From JAAAPF01 sp964481035 (lineage in GTDB: Bacteria > Pseudomonadota > Alphaproteobacteria > Geminicoccales > Geminicoccaceae): a DNA stretch of 14,946 nt. The position numbers and the translations under genes were made by a program. Below are positions 1 through 5,927 of this stretch, one piece after another. Below the pieces are notes generated by a model that was not told the DNA's origin, did not search any database, and was given only the letters and a program-made list of their open reading frames with translations. Every line of letters starts with the position of its first letter. The first letter of the stretch is position 1. Location: the NCBI GenBank assembly GCA_964481035.1, contig CAYZSE010000088.1:1-14946 (forward strand). Direction: 5' to 3'.

Positions 1-1124
1 CCGTCGGGCAGCTCGACGAACTGCGGCAGGATGCGGCCGGGGACGGCGAAGCTCTGATGGACGTCCCAGCGCGGGCAGGCGCCGCCGTACTGGGCGAGGT
101 TGAAGCTCGTCGCGTTGAAGCGCTTGGTGACGTTGCCGGCGCGGTCCATGCGCATGAAGAACATGGGCACGCCCTGGCGGCCCTCGCGCTGCAGGGTCGT
201 CAAGCGGTGGCAGGCCTGCTCGAAGGACACGCCGAAGCGGGCCGCGAGGTGGTCGATGTCGTAATGGCTCGCCTCGGCCTCCTCGAGGAAGGGCTCATAG
301 GGCATGAGCACCGCGGCGGCGAAGTAGTTGGCGAGCTCCATCCGGCAGCGGGCCTGCTCGCGCGCCCCGTCGAGGCCGCCGGCGGCGATGATCCCGTCGA
401 TGTCCTCGCCGCACTCGATCAGGCCGGCGACATGGGCGAGCTGGAAGACCTTGTTGGGGTAGTCCATCGCGTCCGACAGGCGGATGCGCTTGCTGTCCTC
501 GTCGTAGTCCCTGAGCGCGTAGGGCAGCTCGCGCACGGAGGTCGGCACGACGTCGATGCCGAAGCGGTCGGCGAGGCGCCGCTTGAGGTAGACGTAGACC
601 TCGTCGGGGGCGATGGCCTCGGCGGCGCGAAAGCGTTGCGCGGCCTCCTCGAGCGCTTCGAAGTGGTTACGATGGCCGCGAAACAGGTCGTGGACCACCG
701 TCTCGACGCTGCTCAGCGCGGGCGCGCCCTCGCCCGCGCTGAGCACGAGGATCTGCTCGGTCAGGCCGCGATAGGCGCGATGCAGGGCGAGGAACTTCAC
801 GGCGAGACCGGGGCTGTGGTCGAGCGCCGCGCGCAATTCCTCGAGGTCGGGCCGGTCGGCGCCGAAGATCGGGTCCTGGAGCGCGTTGCGCAGGTCGGCG
901 AGCGTCGTCGGCGCGTCGTCCTGGACCAGATCGCGCCAGTCCACGCCGTAGACCTCGGCGAGGCGCAAGAGCACGGGCAGCGAGACGCTGCGCTGGTTGT
1001 TCTCCAGCAGGTTGACATAGGACGGGCTCACGCCGAGCGCCTTGGCCATCTGCACCTGGCTCTGCTGGCGCTCCTTGCGGAGCTGGCGCAGGCGCGGGCC
1101 GACGAACGTCTTGCGGATCCGCAT
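1..1124 (-). CDS. XRE-family short-chain fatty acyl regulator (ScfR/MccR type), C-terminus cut by window edge
   Basis: This DNA-binding regulator probably senses acyl-CoA esters and controls short-chain fatty acid (propionate/acetate) metabolism; that role is known for the family, not shown here. Residues 9-63 form a helix-turn-helix (QSQVQMAKALGVSPSYVNLL). The middle contains the ImmA/IrrE-like DUF955 region, but where peptidases have HExxH this protein reads LAHVAGLIECGED, so metalloprotease activity is not expected. The conserved block ARCRMELANYFAAAVLMPY follows. The last visible part is the start of the Cys-containing DUF2083-type domain (NLAQYGGACPRWDVHQSFAVP). About 374 residues are visible; the family is usually near 470, so roughly 100 residues lie beyond the left edge. 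The ATG at 1124-1122 has a strong ribosome site (GGAGGAGG) 6 bases upstream. The gene diverges from the aminotransferase-like gene at 1291. Family call is firm; the ligand is unknown. Confidence 0.9.
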   Translation of the reverse strand, partial: MRIRKTFVGPRLRQLRKERQQSQVQMAKALGVSPSYVNLLENNQRSVSLPVLLRLAEVYGVDWRDLVQDDAPTTLADLRNALQDPIFGADRPDLEELRAALDHSPGLAVKFLALHRAYRGLTEQILVLSAGEGAPALSSVETVVHDLFRGHRNHFEALEEAAQRFRAAEAIAPDEVYVYLKRRLADRFGIDVVPTSVRELPYALRDYDEDSKRIRLSDAMDYPNKVFQLAHVAGLIECGEDIDGIIAAGGLDGAREQARCRMELANYFAAAVLMPYEPFLEEAEASHYDIDHLAARFGVSFEQACHRLTTLQREGRQGVPMFFMRMDRAGNVTKRFNATSFNLAQYGGACPRWDVHQSFAVPGRILPQFVELPD

Positions 1125-1151
1125 CGCGGCCTCCTCCGTGAACCTTACCTA

Positions 1152-1181
1152 TTACAACTTTACAAAAGGTGTTGAAGTCAA
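1152..1181 (-). promoter_or_regulatory. Candidate promoter of the XRE gene with an embedded half-site
   Basis: Read on the minus strand, TTGACT (1181-1176) lies 18 bases before TTGTAA (1157-1152) and about 28 bases before the ATG at 1124. The stretch is strikingly AT-rich against its surroundings. The spacer holds TTTACAAA (1159-1166), one base from the TTTGCAAA half-site I recall for PccR-type regulators. It also forms an imperfect inverted repeat ACAACTTT-aca-AAAGGTGT. Autoregulation by the XRE protein is an inference. Confidence 0.4.
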
Positions 1182-1290
1182 TCACCTCGACGACACGCCC
1201 ACCCGCTTTTCGTTGGGCTGGCGGGGCCCTGGGCTTATCCATCGGCGGGTCGGCGGCGCCATGCCGCACGAACGATGGGGGATCAGGGTC

Positions 1291-2349
1291 ATGTCGCCAA
1301 CGCACGCCGCCACCGCCGAGCTGGACCCGCCGTACCGCGCGCTCGGGACGAGCGCGGCCCGCGACGATCTCGTCGATCACGGCCGTGACGTTCTTCGCGC
1401 GCATCTGGGTTTGTACGACGGGGACGTCACCGCACGGGCGAGCGGGCTGGACGAGGCTTGGCGTCTCGCGCTCGACACCTTGCTCGCCCCGGGCGACACC
1501 GTTCTGGCGCTACGCAACGGCCCGGCCTCGGACCGCTGGTGCGCGCGCGCGGCCGACGCGGGCCTCACGGTCGAGGCGATCGACGCCCCGTGGGGTGAGC
1601 CCGCCGCCTACGACGACCTCGCGCAAACGCTCGCGCGCGACGTCGACGGCCGGATCAAGGCGGTCTTCGTCGTCCACCACGACGCGGCGCTCGGGGTCGC
1701 GAGCAACCTCGTCGCAGTCCGCGACGCCCTCGACGTCGCCGATCATCTCGCCCTGCTGCTCGCGGACGTGAGCGGCTCGATCGGCAGCGCGCCGCTGCAC
1801 CTCGAGATGTGGGGCGTCGACGCCGCCGTGGCCGGCGAGCTCGCCGGCGCGGAGCGCGAGCTGGCGCTGGTCGCCTGGGGCGGTCGCGCCCATCGCGGCC
1901 GCGGCGGCTCGAGCCCGTGCACGCAACTCGACCGCGCGCACCTGGAGACGTTCGTCGGCCACGTCGCCGCGGGCGCCGCCGAGGCGGCGCGGCGGCGCCA
2001 CGCCGAGGCCGTGCGCTTCGCCGTCGCCGCCTGGGGCATGGAGATCTTGGCAAGGGACGCCGTCGCGGCGCCGGCAACGACCGCCTGCCGGGTGCCCGCC
2101 GGGATCGACACCGACCGCGCGGCACGATTGGCGCCTTCGGGCGTCACGACCGTGGGCGACCGGCTCGCCGGCAGCGCGTTGACCTTGCGGCACGGCAGCC
2201 TCGCCGACGACGCCGCGTTGCTCGACTTCCTCGAAGGCGTCGAGGCCGCGCTGCTGCACGCCGGGGCGCGCTTCGCCCCCGGCGCCGGCGTCGGCCGCGC
2301 GAAGGCGCGGCTGGAGGCGACCCGCTCGCTCGTGGACCTGGCGGCCTAG
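1291..2349 (+). CDS. Class V aminotransferase-fold protein (serine-glyoxylate aminotransferase-like), probable pseudoenzyme
   Basis: The 352-residue protein follows the pattern of alanine/serine-glyoxylate aminotransferases. VVHHDAALGVASNLVAVRDA (127-146) matches the VHNETSTGV region. LLADVSGSIGSAPLHLEMWG (156-175) keeps the pyridine-binding Asp (D159), and VDAAVAG (176-182) precedes the usual S-Q-K. At the Schiff-base lysine position the protein has E-L-A, so Lys is replaced by Ala185, and no lysine lies nearby. Only two lysines occur in the whole protein. Transamination therefore looks unlikely; a binding or regulatory role, or decay, is possible. I chose the ATG at 1291, with GGGGGA 7-12 bases upstream. 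An in-frame ATG at 1261 is the alternative. The gene is divergent from the XRE regulator and may be under its control. Fold call fairly firm, function unknown. Confidence 0.72.
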   Translation: MSPTHAATAELDPPYRALGTSAARDDLVDHGRDVLRAHLGLYDGDVTARASGLDEAWRLALDTLLAPGDTVLALRNGPASDRWCARAADAGLTVEAIDAPWGEPAAYDDLAQTLARDVDGRIKAVFVVHHDAALGVASNLVAVRDALDVADHLALLLADVSGSIGSAPLHLEMWGVDAAVAGELAGAERELALVAWGGRAHRGRGGSSPCTQLDRAHLETFVGHVAAGAAEAARRRHAEAVRFAVAAWGMEILARDAVAAPATTACRVPAGIDTDRAARLAPSGVTTVGDRLAGSALTLRHGSLADDAALLDFLEGVEAALLHAGARFAPGAGVGRAKARLEATRSLVDLAA

Positions 2350-2350
2350 C

Positions 2351-2482
2351 GCGTTTTCCGAAGTGCTTGACCATCCCGCACCCCCACCCGGGCACCCACG
2401 AGGTGACGATGCCATAAGCGGCCGGGGGCGGCCGCGCGGGGGGTGCGGGATGGGCGCAGATCATCTTGAGCGGAAAATGCGT
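2351..2482. repeat. 132-bp inverted-repeat (MITE/REP-like) element between convergent genes
   Basis: Outer arms GCGTTTTCCG (2351-2360) and CGGAAAATGC (2471-2480) pair with one mismatch. Inner arms CCATCCCGCACCCCC (2371-2385) and GGGGGTGCGGGATGG (2439-2453) pair perfectly over 15 bases. The central part has smaller GC-rich palindromes. TAGCGC occurs on both flanks (2347-2352 and 2483-2488) and could be a target duplication, although the left copy overlaps the stop codon of the preceding gene and the first bases of the element. No coding capacity is seen. It fills the gap between convergent genes and may also stop transcription from both sides. Confidence 0.6.
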
Positions 2483-2490
2483 TAGCGCCG

Positions 2491-3081
2491 TCAGCTCCCG
2501 CGCCACCGAACCGCGTCGTCGAGGCGGTCCTGGCCCCAGAAGATCTCGTCGCCGATGGTGAAGCTCGGCGCGCCGAAGAGGCCATGGCGGCGCGCCCCAT
2601 CGGTGGCTTCCCGGAGCGCTGTCTTGGTCGTCGCAGCATCCGCGGCGTGCAGCGCGGCGTCCGCATCGACGCCGACCGCCCGCATCGCCTCCGCCACCAC
2701 GTTCCGATCGCCGATGTCGCGGCCCTGGCCGAACTGCGCGCGGTAGACCGCGCAAACGAAGTCGGCGAGCCACGGTGCCGCCGTGTGGGCCGTCGCGACC
2801 CGCGCGGCGAGCAGCCCGTTCTGCGGAAACGTCTCCGGCCGGCGGAACGGCAGACCACGGGCCGCGCACAGCCGCTCCAGGTCACGCCACATGTACGCGC
2901 CCTTGGCCGGCCAGGCGACGAACGGCGAGGTGGCGAGCCCCATGTCCTCGAAGATCGGACCGAGCAGAAAGGCGCGCCAGGAGGTGCGTGGCGGTACCTC
3001 GCCGAGTGCGCGGAGCCGCTCCGCCGCGAGGTACGAATAAGTGCTGGCGAATTCGAACCAGAACGTCAGCCTTGCTGCCAC
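2491..3081 (-). CDS. DsbA-family 2-hydroxychromene-2-carboxylate isomerase-like protein
   Basis: This 196-residue cytoplasmic protein belongs to the kappa-class glutathione transferase/HCCA isomerase branch of the thioredoxin fold. The N-terminus LTFWFEFASTYSYLAAERL has the expected Ser (S13) in place of a CxxC pair. The C-terminus has GLFGAPSFTIGDEIFWGQDRLDDA (168-191) with the cis-proline (P172) and the FWGQDR signature. The family enzyme isomerises 2-hydroxychromene-2-carboxylate with glutathione in naphthalene breakdown, but many members have no known substrate and no naphthalene genes are present. The start is GTG at 3081-3079, preceded by GGGAGG. It lies 11 bases after the stop of the nitrile hydratase alpha gene, so it is the last gene of that operon. 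The true substrate is probably linked to that pathway (inference). Confidence 0.85.
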   Translation of the reverse strand: MAARLTFWFEFASTYSYLAAERLRALGEVPPRTSWRAFLLGPIFEDMGLATSPFVAWPAKGAYMWRDLERLCAARGLPFRRPETFPQNGLLAARVATAHTAAPWLADFVCAVYRAQFGQGRDIGDRNVVAEAMRAVGVDADAALHAADAATTKTALREATDGARRHGLFGAPSFTIGDEIFWGQDRLDDAVRWRGS

Positions 3082-3092
3082 GCTCCCTCCCT

Positions 3093-3713
3093 TCAAGCCC
3101 TCAGGCGCGGTAGGGCCGTGCCGATCATGCAGTCGCGGGTCACCAGGGCGGCGAGCGCGGTCTCGTCGAGCGCCTCCGTTCCCGCAGGCCGCTCGGGCAC
3201 CACGAGGTAGCGCAAATCGGCCGTGCTGTCGTGAACGCGCACCCGCGTCCCGGCCGGCAGCTCGAGGCCGAACTCCCGCAGGACGGCGCGCGGCTCGCGC
3301 ACCGCGCGCGAGCGGTAGGCACGGCTCTTGTACCAGTCCGGCGGCAGTCCGATGAGCAGGCGCGGGTAGCACGAGCACAGCGTGCAGACGACGAGGTTGT
3401 GCCGCCCCGGCGCGTTGGCGACGGCGCGGATCGGGATGCCGCCGGCGTCGATGCCGAGCTCGGCCGCGGCCGCGTTGAGGTCGGCGAGCAGGCGCTCGCG
3501 AAAGCCGTCGTCGACCCAGGCGCGGGCGATGAGCCGCGCCCCTTCGGCGGGGCTCTTGGCGTCGATGTCCTCCAGAGCCGCGCGCAGCTCGTCGGCGGTG
3601 ATGACCCCCTTGTCGACGAGCAGGCGCGCCACCGCCTCGGTCATCAGCTGGTGGTGCGTCGGTGCGCTGTCCTCGAGGTCGGGCTGGTGCGGGTGAGCGT
3701 GCGTCTCAGCCAT
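3093..3713 (-). CDS. Nitrile hydratase alpha / thiocyanate hydrolase gamma subunit (cobalt type)
   Basis: This is the 206-residue metal-binding subunit of a nitrile hydratase-family enzyme. Nitrile hydratases convert nitriles to amides; the sister enzyme thiocyanate hydrolase converts thiocyanate to carbonyl sulfide and ammonia. The claw-setting motif V-C-T-L-C-S-C is at 109-115 (C110, C113, S114, C115). Threonine after the first Cys is the cobalt-type signature; iron enzymes have Ser. It is followed by GLPPDWYKSRAYRSRAVREP (122-141) and DSTADLRYLVVPERPAGTE, all typical. After the metal motif the protein reads YPRLLIG rather than the more common YPWPVLG. The N-terminus is His-rich (MAETHAHPHQ). 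The ATG at 3713 overlaps the stop of the upstream beta C-half gene by 8 bases, indicating translational coupling. Nitrile hydratase and thiocyanate hydrolase cannot be separated by eye. Confidence 0.9.
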   Translation of the reverse strand: MAETHAHPHQPDLEDSAPTHHQLMTEAVARLLVDKGVITADELRAALEDIDAKSPAEGARLIARAWVDDGFRERLLADLNAAAAELGIDAGGIPIRAVANAPGRHNLVVCTLCSCYPRLLIGLPPDWYKSRAYRSRAVREPRAVLREFGLELPAGTRVRVHDSTADLRYLVVPERPAGTEALDETALAALVTRDCMIGTALPRLRA

Positions 3714-3993
3714 GGGCCGGCTCCAGCCAGTGCTCGAAGAGATCGACGACGACCTCGTCCGCGGTCGCCTCGGCCGAGCCCCAGAGCTCCGCCTGGGCGA
3801 AGCGGACCCGGTAGAGAGGCACCGCGGGCGTGCCGGGCCGGCCGTAGGCGAGCTCCTCGGGATCGGCGAAACGGCCGGCGAGCGCCACGACCTCGCCGCG
3901 CTTGCCGCGGGTGTAGAAGGGCGTGCGCACATGGCCCGGCGGGAACGCCGCGCGGACACGAACGACGTCGCCGGCCTCGAATCGCGCGCTCAC
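3706..3993 (-). CDS. Nitrile hydratase beta, C-terminal half as a separate subunit (thiocyanate hydrolase alpha-like)
   Basis: This 95-residue protein corresponds to the SH3-like C-terminal domain of ordinary nitrile hydratase beta. It shows F-x-x-G-D-V-V-R-V, then PPGHVRTPFYTRGKRGEVV (18-36) with the conserved H21, R23, P25, Y27 and R29. YRVRFAQAELWG (61-72) and VDLFEHWLEPA (83-93) follow. The R23 region matches the second active-site arginine of beta subunits. The start is GTG at 3993-3991. It overlaps the TGA of the preceding gene as GTGA, which decides it over the in-frame ATG at 4005. In most nitrile hydratases this domain is fused behind the N-half; thiocyanate hydrolase and toyocamycin nitrile hydratase have it as a separate chain. 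This is a natural three-subunit arrangement, not a broken gene, because both halves have their own starts and conserved ends. Confidence 0.85.
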   Translation of the reverse strand: MSARFEAGDVVRVRAAFPPGHVRTPFYTRGKRGEVVALAGRFADPEELAYGRPGTPAVPLYRVRFAQAELWGSAEATADEVVVDLFEHWLEPAHG

Positions 3994-4319
3994 GGCTCGC
4001 CCCATTCGGCCTCGACCTCGGCCATCCGGCGGCCGAGTTCGTCGACGTGCAAGACGCCCTTCTCGATCAGGATGTTGGTGATCGAGCTGATCCACCGCTC
4101 GTAGTAGGAGAGCTCGTCGTAGACGCCGGGGCCGAGCTCCTCGATCCCGCGGCGCAGCTCGTCGACGGTCATGTTGCCCTTGGCCGACAGGAGCCGCTGG
4201 ATGGCGTCGACCTGCTTCTCCCAGGGCGCATGGTCGTGCGCGTGGGCACCGTCGGCGTCGTGCGCCACGGGGCCGGCGTCGCGCCCGCCCAGGTCGTGAT
4301 GCCGCCTGAGATGCCGCAT
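3990..4319 (-). CDS. Nitrile hydratase beta, N-terminal half as a separate subunit (thiocyanate hydrolase beta-like)
   Basis: This 109-residue protein corresponds to the helical N-terminal domain of nitrile hydratase beta. It has HDLGGRDAGPV (8-18) for the family HD-x-G-G-x-x-x-x-P-V start and a His-rich loop (DGAHAHDHAPW, 23-33). HAPWE is a conserved spot. SYYERWISSITNILIEKGVL (71-90) contains the conserved active-site arginine (R75). It ends in WGEP just where full-length beta would continue. The ATG at 4319 has GGGGAGG about 7 bases upstream, and it is the first gene of the operon at 2491-4319. The order beta-N, beta-C, alpha is the one I recall for scnB-scnA-scnC of Thiobacillus. No separate metallochaperone or activator gene is seen in the window. 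Confidence 0.85.
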   Translation of the reverse strand: MRHLRRHHDLGGRDAGPVAHDADGAHAHDHAPWEKQVDAIQRLLSAKGNMTVDELRRGIEELGPGVYDELSYYERWISSITNILIEKGVLHVDELGRRMAEVEAEWGEP

Positions 4320-4345
4320 GGTTCGTCCTCCCCGTCCTCGGCCAA

Positions 4346-4394
4346 GCCTCGCGTGAGGCGCCGCGTTGTCAAGCGGGCACGCCGTCGGCTAAGC
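4346..4394. promoter_or_regulatory. Divergent control region between nitrile hydratase-like operon and HAD gene
   Basis: The 101-bp gap at 4320-4420 separates two divergent units. It holds an inverted repeat GCCTC-gcgt-GAGGC (4346-4359), a possible operator. On the plus strand TTGTCA (4366-4371) lies 17 bases from CTAAGC (4389-4394), a fair -35 with a poor -10. I saw no convincing minus-strand promoter. Confidence 0.25.
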
Positions 4395-4420
4395 CCCCGT
4401 CAGCACCGCCGAGAGGGCCC

Positions 4421-5302
4421 ATGCCGCTCCAGCCGCTCCGTTCGCTCCTGCCGCTGCTCGACCCGTTCGACGCCTTCATCCTCGACCAGTGGGGCGTGCT
4501 GCACAACGGCGCCGAGGCCTTTCCGCACGCGCTCGACGCGGTCGAGCGGCTGCTCGCCGCGGGCAAGATCATCGTCACCCTCTCCAACACGGGCCGGCGC
4601 GCGGCGACGACCCGCGCGCAGATGAAGGCGCTGGGCCTGCCCGTCGAGCGCTTTCGCGCCAACGTCACCTCGGGCGAGGCGGCGGTGGCGGGGCTCGCCC
4701 GCGGCGAGATCGGCGGGGTGCGGCTGCCGGGCCGCCGGGCCTACGTGATCTGCCGGCACGCCGACGCCTCGGTGATCGAGGGCACCGGCGTCGACCGCGT
4801 CGCCGCGGCGGAGGAGGCCGACTTCGTGCTCTTGAGCGGCATCGAGGGCGAGACGCGCTCGCTCGACGACTACCTCGACGAGCTGGCGCCGGCGATGGCG
4901 CGGCGCCTCTTGCTGGTCTGCACCAATCCCGACCGGGTCGCCGTCGGCCCCGCGGGCAACGTCCTCGCCCCGGGCGGCGTTGCCCATGCCTATGGCGAGC
5001 GGACGGGCACGGCACCGCTCTTCGTCGGCAAGCCCTATCGGCCGGTCTACGACCTCTGCCTGCGGGCGCTGCCGGACGTCGCCAGCTCGCGGGTCGTCGC
5101 CATCGGCGACAGCCTCGAGCACGACATCCAGGGCGCGCGCCACGCCGGGCTGGCGGCCGTCTTCTGCCTCGAGGGCATCCACGGCGACGCCTTCGACCTC
5201 GCGGCCGGCGCGGCGGCCAACATCGCGGCCGTCGAGGCCCTGGCGCGCGCGCACGGCGGCGCTCTGCCCGACTACGCGATCACCCGCCTGAGCTGGGGCT
5301 GA
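4421..5302 (+). CDS. HAD-superfamily class IIA hydrolase (NagD/CECR5-like, TIGR01459 type)
   Basis: This is a predicted cytoplasmic phosphatase of 293 residues. Motif I is FILDQWGVLHNG (19-30). D22 is the nucleophile, and the usual second Asp is Trp24, which is characteristic of this alphaproteobacterial subfamily. Motif II is TLSNT (53-57). The class II cap spans roughly 80-190. Motif III Lys is in FVGKPYRPVYDL (201-212; K204), and motif IV is AIGDSLEHDIQGA (227-239; D230, D235), which binds magnesium. The length is normal for the family. The ATG at 4421 follows GAGAGGG. The natural substrate is not known; sugar phosphates or nucleotides are likely for NagD relatives. The next gene begins 5 bases after its stop, so the two are probably co-transcribed. 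Confidence 0.9.
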   Translation: MPLQPLRSLLPLLDPFDAFILDQWGVLHNGAEAFPHALDAVERLLAAGKIIVTLSNTGRRAATTRAQMKALGLPVERFRANVTSGEAAVAGLARGEIGGVRLPGRRAYVICRHADASVIEGTGVDRVAAAEEADFVLLSGIEGETRSLDDYLDELAPAMARRLLLVCTNPDRVAVGPAGNVLAPGGVAHAYGERTGTAPLFVGKPYRPVYDLCLRALPDVASSRVVAIGDSLEHDIQGARHAGLAAVFCLEGIHGDAFDLAAGAAANIAAVEALARAHGGALPDYAITRLSWG

Positions 5303-5307
5303 CGGCG

Positions 5308-5874
5308 GTGGTGCCGCTCGCCACGGGCGCCCACATGCGCCTGCGCCGGCTCGCCGACGACGGCGGCCGGTTCATGCTCGCGGACTTGCGCGGCGCCGAG
5401 TCGGCCGTGCTCGTCGACCTCCTCACCGGCCTCGCCCCCTTCACGACGGGCGTCGTCTTGCGCGCGGACCCCGACCAGCCCCTCTGGCGGCGCTACGGCT
5501 CGCCGCACATCGGCCGGCTCGACGGCTGCGCCGACGCCGCCGGCGCGGCGCTCGCCCTGGCTTCCGCGGCCGACGGGGTCCTCGGCCCGACGGCACCGCC
5601 CGAGCTGCCGCGCTTCGGACCCGACGGTGACGCCGACATCGGCCTCGATGCGGCCGGGCGCCTCGCCCGCATCCGCACGACCACGGATCCGGGCGCAGTG
5701 GGCGGACCGGGCGGCGCCGGCTTCCTCGTGCCGGCGTCGTTCTGGTCCGACGCGCTCGCCGGCCTGGATCCGAGTGCCCGACGGCGCGCGATCGCCGACG
5801 CCCTGGTGCCGCGGCTGCAGGCGCTCAACGCCGTCGCCTGCGACCTGCCACGGGCCACCTGGATCGACGGCTGA
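5308..5874 (+). CDS. Unrecognised protein, about 188 residues
   Basis: I do not recognise this protein with confidence. It starts at GTG 5308 (or the adjacent GTG 5311, or ATG 5335), 5 bases after the HAD gene stop, with only GGGG upstream as a ribosome site. No signal peptide or membrane segment is visible. The region LRRLADDGGRFMLADLRGAE (residues 12-31) faintly recalls class I tagatose-bisphosphate-type aldolases. The C-terminal stretch, with DAAGRLARIRTTTD, GGAGFLVPASF and a terminal ATWIDG, faintly recalls the end of sugar nucleotidyltransferases. Neither resemblance carries recognisable catalytic residues, and neither is claimed. Codon use matches the neighbours, and the tight spacing supports a real gene. 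It is probably translated with the HAD gene. Confidence 0.6.
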   Translation: MVPLATGAHMRLRRLADDGGRFMLADLRGAESAVLVDLLTGLAPFTTGVVLRADPDQPLWRRYGSPHIGRLDGCADAAGAALALASAADGVLGPTAPPELPRFGPDGDADIGLDAAGRLARIRTTTDPGAVGGPGGAGFLVPASFWSDALAGLDPSARRRAIADALVPRLQALNAVACDLPRATWIDG

Positions 5875-5927
5875 GACGAGCGAAGCGCCGCGTGTCAGGA
5901 TCGGCGCCATCCGAGAGGGAGAGCGAG

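Noticed and set aside
57..1175. Open frame of 372 codons on the plus strand opposite the XRE regulator
   Set aside because: The minus strand carries a conserved HTH regulator with a strong ribosome site; this frame is antisense, with Ala/Val/Glu/Leu-rich low-complexity sequence.
3706..4319. Frameshifted nitrile hydratase beta pseudogene
   Set aside because: The two halves have their own starts, a GTGA overlap and conserved ends, and the same split is known in thiocyanate hydrolase. This is a natural separate-subunit layout.
3231..4625. Open frame of 464 codons on the plus strand across the nitrile hydratase genes and into the HAD gene
   Set aside because: It is opposite four well-supported coding regions and gives repetitive Arg/Ala/Asp-rich translation, so it is a shadow frame.
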